Below, piece by piece: positions 18,239-26,927 of a stretch of 64,000 bases of DNA. Made by a program: the position numbers and the translations under genes. The DNA comes from an uncultured Lachnospiraceae bacterium. GTDB lineage: Bacteria > Bacillota > Clostridia > Lachnospirales > Lachnospiraceae. Location: the NCBI GenBank assembly GCA_910586645.1, contig CAJUIS010000011.1:11920-75919 (forward strand), in the 5' to 3' direction. The notes under the pieces are model-generated. The model saw only the letters and a list, made by a program, of their open reading frames with translations, had not been told where the DNA came from and searched no databases. Positions within the stretch are counted from its first letter, which is position 1, and each line of letters opens with the position of its first letter.

Positions 18239-19518
18239 TGACAATTAAAAAGTTTCAGGGGAAAACCGAAGAAGAGGCAGTTCGAAAGGCAAAAGAGGAG
18301 CTTGGGCCTGATGCCGTCGTGATGAATGTGAGGGCGCTGCCGCCGAACGGATTTTTCAAGGCATTTAAAAAGTCTACATTTGAAGTGACGGCTGCCGTGG
18401 AAGAGCGGGAAGAGCGCATGGATTCCGGCATGGCATTTCGAAATATGCAGAAAATGCACGATACCATTAATATGGCTGCAGACGAACCGATTCGCATTCC
18501 TCCTCTGTCCGGTGAAACGGCAGAACAGAATAAAGCCGAGCAAAGCGCGATTGAATTTTTGAAACGCAATGCCAGTCTTCTGAAAAAAGAAGATATGCAG
18601 GAACGGGAGCGGATTGAAGAGAAACTGGAAAATCTTCAGAATATTCTGGAAAAGCAATTGGTCTCTGAAAAAAAGGCGGAACCGGAGGAAAAAGAACTGG
18701 TGAAGCCCGATGTCAAAAAAAATGAAAATCTTTCTTTTATTAAAGTTCTTTATGAAACAATGATTACAAATGAGGTCAATGAAAGATACATCAACCAGAT
18801 TATGGATGAGGTGGAAAAGGTAAACTGGAATGGGAACGGCGTGGATCACATTTTGTCAAATGTGTATCAGAAGATGATTCTCAAATTCGGACAGACCCGG
18901 GGAATTGAGATGACCGGAAAAAAACCAAAGATTATATTTTTCATTGGGCCAACGGGAGTGGGGAAGACGACGACGCTGGCAAAAATCGCTTCCAAATTAA
19001 AAGTGGAACAGGGAAAGAAAGTTGCTTTTATGACGGCGGATACGTATCGTATTGCGGCTGCGGAGCAGCTTCGTATCTATGCGAATATCCTGGACACTCC
19101 TCTGGCGATTATTTATTCTGCCGAGGAACTGAATCAGGGAATTGAGAAGATGGAAGAGTATGATCTGATTTTGGTGGATACGGCAGGATTTTCCCATAAA
19201 AGCGCGACACAGAAAGAGGACGCCAAAAAGCTGATACAAAACATTGAGGCTTATTATGACTATGAGGTTTACCTGGTGTTAAGCGCTACGACAAAGTATA
19301 AAGATTTGACGGAAATCGTAGACGTATATAAAGAGATTGCGGATTACAAGCTTATTTTCACGAAATTGGATGAGACGACAGCTTACGGAAACATTCTGAA
19401 CCTCAGACTGTACTCCGGGGCGGAGGTCGCTTATGTTACAAATGGACAAAATGTGCCGGATGACATTGAATTGTTTAATTCCCAGAAAATAGTCAAACGG
19501 CTCTTGGGGGGAAGTTAG
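18238..19518 (+). CDS. flhF: FlhF, SRP-type GTPase for flagellar placement
   Basis: A 426-residue SRP-family GTPase with a basic/variable N-terminus, a linker and a C-terminal NG domain: Walker A GPTGVGKTTT at about 237-246, DTYRIAAAEQLR (G2/G3 region), VDTAGF and TKLDET. FlhF sets the site and number of flagella and is stimulated by FlhG. It is adjacent to flhG, as in other Firmicutes. Confidence 0.95.
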   Translation: MTIKKFQGKTEEEAVRKAKEELGPDAVVMNVRALPPNGFFKAFKKSTFEVTAAVEEREERMDSGMAFRNMQKMHDTINMAADEPIRIPPLSGETAEQNKAEQSAIEFLKRNASLLKKEDMQERERIEEKLENLQNILEKQLVSEKKAEPEEKELVKPDVKKNENLSFIKVLYETMITNEVNERYINQIMDEVEKVNWNGNGVDHILSNVYQKMILKFGQTRGIEMTGKKPKIIFFIGPTGVGKTTTLAKIASKLKVEQGKKVAFMTADTYRIAAAEQLRIYANILDTPLAIIYSAEELNQGIEKMEEYDLILVDTAGFSHKSATQKEDAKKLIQNIEAYYDYEVYLVLSATTKYKDLTEIVDVYKEIADYKLIFTKLDETTAYGNILNLRLYSGAEVAYVTNGQNVPDDIELFNSQKIVKRLLGGS

Positions 19519-19521
19519 CCT

Positions 19522-20406
19522 ATGGATCAGGCAGAACGGCTTAGAAACGTTATTAAGCAAAAAAGCAAGGGAATGCTGCAAAACACCGCAAGAGTAGTTA
19601 CAATTACAAGTGGAAAAGGCGGTGTTGGAAAATCAAATATAGCGGTCAATCTGGCTGTATGGCTCAGTAAAATGGGCAAAAGGGTTATTATTTTTGATGC
19701 GGATCTGGGACTTGCAAACGTAGAGGTAATGTTTGGCGCAGTTCCGCAGTATGATTTGAGCGATTTAATTTACCGCGGCAAAAGCCTTCGTGAAATTATC
19801 ACGCAGGGGCCGCTGGAGATAGGGTTTATTTCCGGCGGGCTGGGGGTTGCCGGGCTGAACAACTTGTCAAAGGATCAGATTGTATATCTGGTGCACAGCC
19901 TGGCGGAATTAAATGAAATGGCAGATATTATTATTATAGATACAGGAGCCGGCGTTTCGGACAGTGTTTTGGAATTTGTGCTTACAAGTCCTGAAATACT
20001 GCTGGTTACAACTCCGGATCCAAGTTCTCTGACAGACGCGTATTCACTTTTGAAAGCATTGTACAGGAATCCGATTTTTTCAAGGCAAAATACAAAAATC
20101 AGTATTGTTGCAAATAAAGTGACGAGTACGGAGGAAGGCGAGCAGGTTTTCTCAAAACTGAATACGGTAGTTTCGCAGTTTTTAAAGGGAAATATTAATT
20201 TTTTAGGAATGATACCGCAGGATCAGGAAATGGATCGTGCAGTCCGCAGTCAGAAAGTCATTTCGATTGAAAAAGTAAATGCGGCGTCTTCAAAGGCGTT
20301 TCAGGTACTGGCAGGCAATTATCTCAATGACGGGCACGATATGATAACAGTGCATAAAGGGATTACGCAGATTGTAATCAATTTTCTGGCGAGAAGGCGC
20401 AGCTAG
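19522..20406 (+). CDS. flhG: FlhG (YlxH), MinD-like ATPase
   Basis: A MinD/ParA-type ATPase. An N-terminal DQAERLRNVIK helix, the FlhF-activating segment in known FlhG, precedes the deviant Walker A GKGGVGKSN at about residue 31. DADLGLANVEVMFG and IIDTGAGVS follow. It regulates flagellar number with FlhF. In Bacillus the next gene is cheB; here cheA follows after only 32 nt. Confidence 0.94.
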   Translation: MDQAERLRNVIKQKSKGMLQNTARVVTITSGKGGVGKSNIAVNLAVWLSKMGKRVIIFDADLGLANVEVMFGAVPQYDLSDLIYRGKSLREIITQGPLEIGFISGGLGVAGLNNLSKDQIVYLVHSLAELNEMADIIIIDTGAGVSDSVLEFVLTSPEILLVTTPDPSSLTDAYSLLKALYRNPIFSRQNTKISIVANKVTSTEEGEQVFSKLNTVVSQFLKGNINFLGMIPQDQEMDRAVRSQKVISIEKVNAASSKAFQVLAGNYLNDGHDMITVHKGITQIVINFLARRRS

Positions 20407-20438
20407 ACCTGCGGAAAAAGGGAGCGGGGAACGGCAGA

Positions 20439-22268
20439 ATGTATGTAAGGCAATACCTGGAGATTTTTATAAATGAAACAGGGGAGCATTTACAGAATCT
20501 TGATGACTGTATGCTGATCCTGGAGAAAGGGCCTGACAATAAAAACACCATAAAAGAGCTGTTCCGGACGCTGCATTCTCTGGCAGGGATGGCAGGGATT
20601 ATGGGATTTTTCCGGATGCAGGGCGTTGCATATGGGATGGAAAAGGCATTTTCGGAAGTTTTAGCTGACAGGGCAAACGTAACCGGAAAAATGCTTGATC
20701 TTCTGTTTGAATGTCAAAAGACGCTGAAGCAATATCTTTTGGATATAAAAAAGACATCAAAAGAAGGGGCGGACGATCACGAGACGCTTCTTGAGGAACT
20801 GCAGGAAGCGGTAAGACAGAAAGATTCCAGAATGAAGACGGAGCCAAAAGAAAAGAAACTGCCTCCTGTTTATACCTCGTATGCAGCCGGCCGCTTTTCA
20901 GATATCCGTCTGACGGAAGAGGAGATGGCAGCGTTTCAAAGGGCGTATAAGGCGGGACGCAGCGTATACGGGTTTGAGGTGACGCTTTCGAAAGACTGTC
21001 TTTTAAAAGCGGCGAGGGCATTGCTTGTGTTTCAGACGGCTGCGGGTTTTGGCGAGAGAATTTTATGCAGGCCGTCGTTCCAGGAGATTGAGGAAGGACG
21101 GTTTGCGCATACATTTGTGTTTTTTCTGGACACAGGACAGACATTGGATAAAATTATGCCGGCGCTTTGGGCAATATCAGAAACAGAAACGGCGGCGGAA
21201 GAAATAACAAAACCTTTTCTGCAGGAAAAGAAGAAAAAAGCCCGTACGGTTTGTACAGACGTCTCCCAACTGGATCATTTGCTGGAACGGGTTGGGGAAC
21301 TGATACTGATTAAAAATGCTTTTGCAGCGTCTGATATGAAAAACAGGGTTTTGCAGGAAAAAACAGAATATCTGGAACAGATTACAGCCGGGATTTATGC
21401 CTCAGTCATGGAGATAAGGATGGTTTCGCTTGAAGGCATAGAAAGCAGCTTTCAGGTAAGAATGCAAAAACTGGCCGAAAATCTGAATAAAAAGATAGAG
21501 CTATTTATCAGGGGAGCGGAAACAAAGCTGGATTATGCGCTTGCAGATCAGGTGGAAACGTTTCTCTGGCCGCTGCTTTGCATTGCGGCGGAATGGGACA
21601 TAGAGAGCAGAGAGACGCGGATATTAAACGGAAAACGTGAAAAAGGGGCAATTCATTTAAATATTTATAAAGAAGACGGCAGCGTAATCTTTTATGTAAG
21701 AGATGACGGAAGAGGAGCTGCAGAAAGAGAAGCGGAAGAGAAGACGGCAAACGGAGGCGCAGCCGGTCTGAAAGAAGTTCAGAGTAAAATTGAGGCATTG
21801 GGCGGAGACATGGAAATTTCCGCAGAATCCGGAAAAGGTTTTGGATATAAGATAAGGCTTCCGCTCGCAGGAACGATTCTTCCGGCCGTAATTACAGAAA
21901 CCGGCCATGAAAAGTATGCGATTGCCATGAATTTTGTTTTAACAGTCGAAGACATTACGACGGAAGACATCTATTTGGAAGGACAGCAGGAGACGGTTCT
22001 TTTTCGGGACATCAAGGTACCTTTGTTTCGTATGGACAGACTTCTGGATATTGTATCGCCGGGGGAAGAACCAAAGACATTAAAAGCGGTTGTAGTGAAA
22101 AAGGGCGGAAAATATGCGGCTTTTGCGGCGGAACGTTTGATTGGACAGCAGGAAGTTGTGGTAAAGACGCTTGGAAACTTTATCCGGACGGACAGAATGT
22201 TTGGCGGAGCCGCGGTTTTGGGAGACGGGGGACTGGCGCTGGTTTTGGATGTAAATGCGCTTGTCTAA
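20439..22268 (+). CDS. cheA: CheA-like protein, degenerate histidine kinase
   Basis: CheA architecture is present: P1/Hpt with His46 (RTLHSLAG), a P2-like CheY-binding domain (about 150-250), P3 dimerisation (VGELILIKNAF, 285-295), P4 ATP-binding-like (310-475) and P5/CheW-like end (480-609). P4 is degraded. The N-box HLLRNAxDHG of active kinases reads PLLCIAAEWD near 378-387, losing the catalytic His and the Mg-binding Asn. The lid with the F-box is almost gone: only about 15 residues separate DDGRG from the G2 region, which reads GGAAG. In P1, the Lys that normally follows the His is Ala. It is probably not an active kinase but could still scaffold or accept phosphate. Confidence 0.85.
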   Translation: MYVRQYLEIFINETGEHLQNLDDCMLILEKGPDNKNTIKELFRTLHSLAGMAGIMGFFRMQGVAYGMEKAFSEVLADRANVTGKMLDLLFECQKTLKQYLLDIKKTSKEGADDHETLLEELQEAVRQKDSRMKTEPKEKKLPPVYTSYAAGRFSDIRLTEEEMAAFQRAYKAGRSVYGFEVTLSKDCLLKAARALLVFQTAAGFGERILCRPSFQEIEEGRFAHTFVFFLDTGQTLDKIMPALWAISETETAAEEITKPFLQEKKKKARTVCTDVSQLDHLLERVGELILIKNAFAASDMKNRVLQEKTEYLEQITAGIYASVMEIRMVSLEGIESSFQVRMQKLAENLNKKIELFIRGAETKLDYALADQVETFLWPLLCIAAEWDIESRETRILNGKREKGAIHLNIYKEDGSVIFYVRDDGRGAAEREAEEKTANGGAAGLKEVQSKIEALGGDMEISAESGKGFGYKIRLPLAGTILPAVITETGHEKYAIAMNFVLTVEDITTEDIYLEGQQETVLFRDIKVPLFRMDRLLDIVSPGEEPKTLKAVVVKKGGKYAAFAAERLIGQQEVVVKTLGNFIRTDRMFGGAAVLGDGGLALVLDVNALV

Positions 22269-22274
22269 GAGGAG

Positions 22275-22691
22275 GTGTCGGGTCTGGAAACAGCAGTTTC
22301 TGTTGAAAAAAAAGGAAAAAAGCAGTATCTTCTTGTAAAAATCGGAGAAATGCGGTATGGTTTTGATATCAGTTATGTGCATAATGTCATTCGCATACGT
22401 CAGATTGTAAGAGTTCCAAAGTCGCAGGACTATTTTAAAGGGATCATCAATCTTCGCGGGGAAATTGTTGCCGTGATGAGCCTGCGTATGAAAATGGGAC
22501 TTGCGGAAGATGTGTATTCAGAAAATACCCGCATTGTCATTTTGAATTTTTTGGGAAAAGGATACCTTGGAATTGTTGTGGATGAAGCAATTGGAATGAG
22601 GGAACAGAATGAGGAGGACGGGAACGTCCTTTTGCCTGATCTAAATGAACTTATCAGTGAATTGGAATATAATAAGACATGGAGGAAATAG
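22275..22691 (+). CDS. cheW: CheW, chemotaxis coupling protein
   Basis: A 135-138 residue CheW that links receptors to CheA: YLLVKIGEMRYGFDISYVHNVIR, then VPKSQDYFKGIINLRGEIVAVMSLR and GIVVDEAIGM. The start is unclear. The GTG at 22275 lies inside the AGGAGG ribosome site (22270-22275); an in-frame CTG at 22284 has ideal 8-nt spacing, and no ATG exists before the conserved fold. Its 3' end overlaps the start region of cheC. Confidence 0.9.
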   Translation: MSGLETAVSVEKKGKKQYLLVKIGEMRYGFDISYVHNVIRIRQIVRVPKSQDYFKGIINLRGEIVAVMSLRMKMGLAEDVYSENTRIVILNFLGKGYLGIVVDEAIGMREQNEEDGNVLLPDLNELISELEYNKTWRK

Positions 22692-22693
22692 AT

Positions 22694-23314
22694 TTGGGAA
22701 AGATTACGTTAGAACAGGTCAATGATATTTATGTTGACGTTTTAAGGGAAATTGGCAATATCGGAGCAGGAAATGCAACGACGGCGATTGCGTCCATGTT
22801 GGGAGTACGGCTCGATATGAGCGTGCCGAAAGTGGCATTGCTTGAGGTGTCCAAATTAGGTTCCGCAATTTGCCCGGAAGAAGAGATTATTGTGGGGATT
22901 TTTCTGGAAGTGCAGACAGATATTGACGGCAGTATGATGTTTTTAATGAAAATGGATTCCGCCCGTTTTCTCGTCAATAAACTGATGGGAAGAGATATGG
23001 ATTATGAAAGTGATTTTGATGAAATGGATTTGTCCGCGTTAAAGGAAATTGGAAATATTATTGCGGCGTCCTATTTAAATGCGCTTTCCACAATGACGAA
23101 TCTGGTCATTACACCGTCCATTCCGCATATTGCGGTGGATATGGCCGCATCTATTTTAAGCGTTCCGGCAATTTCATTCGGACAGTTTGGAGACAACGCG
23201 CTTTTGATTCAGACAGAATTTGGGGATGACGTTTTGATTAATGGGTTCTTTATTTTGATGCCGGAACAGGATTCTTACGAAAAAATATTAGCGGCACTTG
23301 GTCTTTCAGTATAG
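22694..23314 (+). CDS. cheC: CheC, CheY-P phosphatase and CheD partner
   Basis: A roughly 206-residue CheC with both phosphatase centres in D/S-x3-E-x2-N form: VLREIGNIGAGNA and ALKEIGNIIAASY. CheC removes phosphate from CheY and binds CheD, tying receptor deamidation to CheY-P level. The TTG at 22694 is preferred because GGAGG (22681-22685) lies 8 nt upstream; the in-frame ATG at 22679 overlaps that site and has none of its own. It is followed by cheD. Confidence 0.92.
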   Translation: MGKITLEQVNDIYVDVLREIGNIGAGNATTAIASMLGVRLDMSVPKVALLEVSKLGSAICPEEEIIVGIFLEVQTDIDGSMMFLMKMDSARFLVNKLMGRDMDYESDFDEMDLSALKEIGNIIAASYLNALSTMTNLVITPSIPHIAVDMAASILSVPAISFGQFGDNALLIQTEFGDDVLINGFFILMPEQDSYEKILAALGLSV

Positions 23315-23320
23315 GAACGT

Positions 23321-23356
23321 CCGCAGGGCATCCCTTTGTGCACAAAAAGTGCGGAA
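23321..23356 (+). other. Hairpin element in the cheC-cheD spacer
   Basis: CCGCA and TGCGG (23321-23325 and 23350-23354) close a small structure that contains AGGG-cat-CCCT and the perfect palindrome TTTGTGCACAAA. It shares CAGGG..CCTTTGTG..TGCGGAA with the fliL-fliM spacer. It ends just before the cheD ribosome site, so it could affect cheD translation. Confidence 0.45.
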
Positions 23357-23371
23357 ATAAGGAGAGGAGAA

Positions 23372-23857
23372 ATGAGCAAAGTTATAAAAGTTGGAATGGC
23401 AGATTTGAATATATGTAAGTCGCCGGATATTATAACAACGATAGGGCTTGGTTCCTGCATAGGTCTGACTTTTTATGACCCAATTACAAAAATAGGCGGT
23501 TTGGTGCATTATATGCTGCCGGACAGCACACAAATGAGAAATAACACAAACATTGCAAAGTTTGCAGATACAGGAATTGACGCTCTTTTACGAAAAGTGC
23601 TTATGGCGGGAGCAAACAGGAACCGTCTGGTTGCAAAAATTGCCGGAGGGGCAAAGATGTTCCAGGTCAGCGGAGGATCAAATGTGGGCAATGTCGGAGA
23701 GCGGAATGCAATGGCCGCTAAGATGAAACTGAGAGCGCTTGGAATCCGGCTGGCGGCAGAAGATACAGGATTGAATTTTGGAAGGACTGTGGAACTGCAT
23801 TGTGAAACAGGAGAGTTTTATATTAAAGCAATTGGCAAACCGGTTAAAATAATATAA
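23372..23857 (+). CDS. cheD: CheD, receptor glutamine deamidase
   Basis: A 161-residue CheD with the catalytic Cys in TTIGLGSCIGL, the His in GGLVHYMLP and a Thr/Ser-rich ending fold (IKAIGKP). CheD deamidates Gln residues on chemoreceptors and is held by CheC. The ATG at 23372 follows AAGGAGAGGAG; codons further upstream in frame fall in the hairpin element and are not likely used. Confidence 0.93.
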   Translation: MSKVIKVGMADLNICKSPDIITTIGLGSCIGLTFYDPITKIGGLVHYMLPDSTQMRNNTNIAKFADTGIDALLRKVLMAGANRNRLVAKIAGGAKMFQVSGGSNVGNVGERNAMAAKMKLRALGIRLAAEDTGLNFGRTVELHCETGEFYIKAIGKPVKII

Positions 23858-23883
23858 GACCTCTTAAGGTGGAGGAAAGAAAA

Positions 23884-24168
23884 ATGAATACAAAATCATT
23901 ACCTGCAGTTTTAGCTTTGGTGGCGGGATTTGTAACATGCATAATGTCCTTTGTGCAGAGAGTGGACAGCGTGGTTTTTGCAAAGAGGTTTATAATCGTC
24001 TGCATTATCTTTTTTGCAATTGGCACAGTAGCCAGTATAATCATTCGTATGAATTTTAAAAATGCGGAAGAGGAGGAAGATTCAAAGGAAGAAGATTCGG
24101 AGGAAGAAGGCAAAGAAGATTCCCTTCCGGAAGAAGACGGCACGGAGGGACAGGACGAGACAGAATAA
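23884..24168 (+). CDS. Small two-helix membrane protein with acidic tail
   Basis: I do not recognise this 94-residue protein. It has two membrane helices (LPAVLALVAGFVTCIMSFV and RFIIVCIIFFAIGTVASIII) and a C-terminal tail of about 30 residues that is nearly all Glu, Asp and Ser. The ATG at 23884 has GTGGAGG 8 nt upstream. It lies between cheD and sigD in the same transcript, so a motility role is likely but unproven. Confidence 0.7.
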   Translation: MNTKSLPAVLALVAGFVTCIMSFVQRVDSVVFAKRFIIVCIIFFAIGTVASIIIRMNFKNAEEEEDSKEEDSEEEGKEDSLPEEDGTEGQDETE

Positions 24169-24195
24169 CAGCCGGATTGGCAATGGAGGCTTGGA

Positions 24196-24960
24196 ATGAA
24201 GATGACGGACAAAGAAAAGTTATGGGCTGCTTATCAGAAAAATCCTTCTGCTGAACTGCGTGAACAGATTATTTTGGAGTATGCGCCGTTGGTAAAGGTT
24301 GTGGCAGGCAGGCTTAGTATGTATCTTGGTTATAACGTAGAGTATGATGACTTGGTGGGATATGGAATATTTGGCCTGATTGACGCCATTGATAAGTATG
24401 ATTTCCGAAAAGATGTAAAATTTGAAACGTATGCAAGCCTCAGGATTCGCGGATCCATTTTGGATCAGATTCGAAAAATGGACTGGATTCCAAGAACAGT
24501 CAGGCAGAAACAAAAAAAGCTGGAAGAGGCGATAAAACGAATAGAGATGCGAACCGGAAAAAATGCCGGTGAAGAAGATATTGCGCTGGAGCTTGGGATT
24601 TCGGAAGAAGAACTGACGGTCTGGCAGTCGCAGCTTAAAGTTACAAATATTGTTTCTCTGAATGAATATGTGGAGCAGGGAAGCGAACCGGTTATGGATG
24701 CGCGCGGCAATTCGCATTTTATACAGCCGGAAGATCAGATTCAGGAAGAGGAATTAAAAAAAGTTTTAAAAGACACTCTGGAATTTTTGACGGAGAAGGA
24801 ACGAAAAGTAATTGAGCTTTATTATTATGAAGAACTGACGTTAAAAGAAATCAGCAAAGTGCTGGAAGTGACAGAGTCCAGGATTTCACAGCTCCATACG
24901 AAAGCTTTGCTGAAGATGCGAAAGAAAATGGGAAGCTATATGGATATTTTAGTAGACTGA
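24196..24960 (+). CDS. sigD: Sigma-D/FliA, flagellar sigma factor
   Basis: A 254-residue sigma-28 family factor. Region 2 has DDLVGYGIFGLIDAIDKYD and FETYASLRIRGSILDQIRKMDWIPR, the latter specific to the FliA/WhiG/SigD group. Region 4 has LTLKEISKVLEVTESRISQLHTK. It transcribes late flagellar and chemotaxis genes. The ATG at 24196 has TGGAGG 7 nt upstream. No flgM anti-sigma gene is in the window. I did not find a clear sigma-28 promoter (TAAA-15-GCCGATA) here. Confidence 0.94.
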   Translation: MKMTDKEKLWAAYQKNPSAELREQIILEYAPLVKVVAGRLSMYLGYNVEYDDLVGYGIFGLIDAIDKYDFRKDVKFETYASLRIRGSILDQIRKMDWIPRTVRQKQKKLEEAIKRIEMRTGKNAGEEDIALELGISEEELTVWQSQLKVTNIVSLNEYVEQGSEPVMDARGNSHFIQPEDQIQEEELKKVLKDTLEFLTEKERKVIELYYYEELTLKEISKVLEVTESRISQLHTKALLKMRKKMGSYMDILVD

Positions 24961-24971
24961 TGGGGGATAAT

Positions 24972-26570
24972 ATGGAAAACAGAAACAGCTACTTTAAGCC
25001 GGTAATTGAAAATGACGCTTTTTATCTTGAATTTTTTCCGGCTATGGAAGGTGGAAAAAATCTGGATGTAAAAGAGGTGATTTCCTACCTTTCCAATCAG
25101 GGATACTTTGACTATGATATGAGAAGCCTGAATCAGGCAGTGACGGTAAGCGAACCGGAGAAAGTATATGTGGGCAGGAGCAAAGGGCGGACGATCAATG
25201 AGATAATTGACGTCTCACTGTCTTTGGACAATATGCTGGTTCGATGCAGATTTTACCCTGCTTCAGACGGAGGGCGGGAAATTACCAGAGAAGACATTGA
25301 GGATGCTTTGAAACATGAGAAGGTTGTTTATGGCGTGGATGAAAATATGATAAACAGCCTTTTGCAGGCCAGAGAGTATTGTACGGAATATCTGATTGGC
25401 AAGGGAAAACCGCCCACGCTTGGGAAAGATGCAAAAATTGAATATTATTTTTCCACGCATAAGAGTTTAAAGCCAAAACACAATGAAGACGGTTCCGTAA
25501 ATTATCACGATTTGAACATTATCAGCAAAGTTGAAAAAGATCAGCTAATCGCGCGGATGATTCCTTCTGTGCCAGGGGAATCGGGATGGGATGTGCTTGG
25601 CGGAGAGCTCAGGCCAAGAGACGTACAGAATGTAAAATTTTCATATGCCAACAATATCCGTGTGTCTGAGGACGGAATGCAGCTTTATTCCGAGGTGACA
25701 GGGCATGCGTCGCTGGTACAGGGAAAAATTTTTGTATCCGGCGTTTATGAAGTTCCGGCCGACGTGGACAATTCCATTGGAGATATCAATTATCCAGGCA
25801 ACGTCTATGTAAAAGGCAATGTCAAAAGCGGGTTTATCATTCATGCAAACGGCGATATTATTGTGGATGGCGTCGTGGAAGGAGCGCAGCTTTACGCGGG
25901 CGGCCAGATTATTTTAAAGCGCGGGATTCATGGCATGGGCAAGGGGCTGCTTTCGGCAAAGAGCAATGTCGTTACAAAATTTATTGAAGGGGCAACCGTA
26001 AAATCCGCCGGTTATGTGGAGACAGAATCAATTATCCAGAGCGATGTTTCCGCCAATACCGAAGTGATTGTCAGCGGCGGCAAAGGCCTGATCCGCGGCG
26101 GGAACGTCAGGGTAGGCAAGAAGGTGGCTGCCCGTGTAATCGGATCGACAATGGGAATCGCCACGCATATAGAGGTTGGAGTGGAGCCGAAGAAGCTGGA
26201 GCGGTACAATAAGCTTCAGCAGGAGGCAAAAGATATCGGAAAGAAAATAGAAATGATTCGTCCGATTCTGTTGAATTACAGTGAAAAATTAAAAGCAGGC
26301 GTTGTAATTCCTCCGGAAAAGGTTCATTACATGAAAACACAGGTGCTTGCGCTAAAGACGCTTCAGAAGCAGTTTGCTCCAATCAATGAAGAAGTCAACC
26401 GCCTGCGGATGGAATTTATCGAGGCGGGAAGGGCGAAAGTCGAGGTGCAGGATGTGATTTATCCCGGAGTTACGATTAAGATTTCGGAATTGACGCTGAC
26501 GACAAAGCGTGAGCGACAGTATTGTCAGTTTGTCAAAGAGAATGGTGAGATTAAGGTAAAGAATCTGTAA
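24972..26570 (+). CDS. FapA (DUF342) family protein
   Basis: A roughly 532-residue DUF342/FapA protein: an N-terminal domain, a central beta-helix (about 250-400, with repeated G-N-V-x-V turns such as GNVYVKGNVKSGF and GDIIVDGVVEG) and a C-terminal helical coiled coil. Family members occur in flagellar and cell-surface loci, but the molecular role is uncertain. The ATG at 24972 has GGGGG upstream; the ATG at 24960 overlaps the sigD stop and is an alternative. Confidence 0.8.
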   Translation: MENRNSYFKPVIENDAFYLEFFPAMEGGKNLDVKEVISYLSNQGYFDYDMRSLNQAVTVSEPEKVYVGRSKGRTINEIIDVSLSLDNMLVRCRFYPASDGGREITREDIEDALKHEKVVYGVDENMINSLLQAREYCTEYLIGKGKPPTLGKDAKIEYYFSTHKSLKPKHNEDGSVNYHDLNIISKVEKDQLIARMIPSVPGESGWDVLGGELRPRDVQNVKFSYANNIRVSEDGMQLYSEVTGHASLVQGKIFVSGVYEVPADVDNSIGDINYPGNVYVKGNVKSGFIIHANGDIIVDGVVEGAQLYAGGQIILKRGIHGMGKGLLSAKSNVVTKFIEGATVKSAGYVETESIIQSDVSANTEVIVSGGKGLIRGGNVRVGKKVAARVIGSTMGIATHIEVGVEPKKLERYNKLQQEAKDIGKKIEMIRPILLNYSEKLKAGVVIPPEKVHYMKTQVLALKTLQKQFAPINEEVNRLRMEFIEAGRAKVEVQDVIYPGVTIKISELTLTTKRERQYCQFVKENGEIKVKNL

Positions 26571-26593
26571 AAGAAGCAGTATGAGGTGATAAT

Positions 26594-26911
26594 ATGGCAG
26601 TTGGACCGGTAACATTAAACGGCGTTATTCCAAGATCACAGGATATCAGCACAATCAAGCATCAGGAAGACAATAAGCCGGTTGTGGAGCAGCACAATAT
26701 CCAGACAACCATGAAAACGCAGGGAGAGCGTCAGTTAAAGCAGGTCAATCACAAAGATGACGCAAAAGATCACAAAAAGAAATATGACGCAAAAGAAAAG
26801 GGCAGCAATGAATACAGAGGCCAAAAAGGAAAGAAGAAAAAACCAGAAAAGCAGGATGAGAAAAAGCCGGATGTGCGGCAGCAGTTCAGCGGCTTTGATA
26901 TGAAGATTTAG
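26594..26911 (+). CDS. Small basic protein of unknown function in the flagellar operon
   Basis: I do not recognise this 105-residue protein. Its first 20 residues are a conserved-looking segment (MAVGPVTLNGVIPRSQDIS); the rest is Lys/Gln/Asp-rich and likely disordered, closing with QQFSGFDMKI. There is no membrane helix or signal peptide. GAGGTGAT precedes the ATG. It sits between fapA and a SwrB-like gene, so it is probably a motility accessory protein. Confidence 0.65.
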   Translation: MAVGPVTLNGVIPRSQDISTIKHQEDNKPVVEQHNIQTTMKTQGERQLKQVNHKDDAKDHKKKYDAKEKGSNEYRGQKGKKKKPEKQDEKKPDVRQQFSGFDMKI

Positions 26912-26927
26912 AGGAGAACGGAAAATT

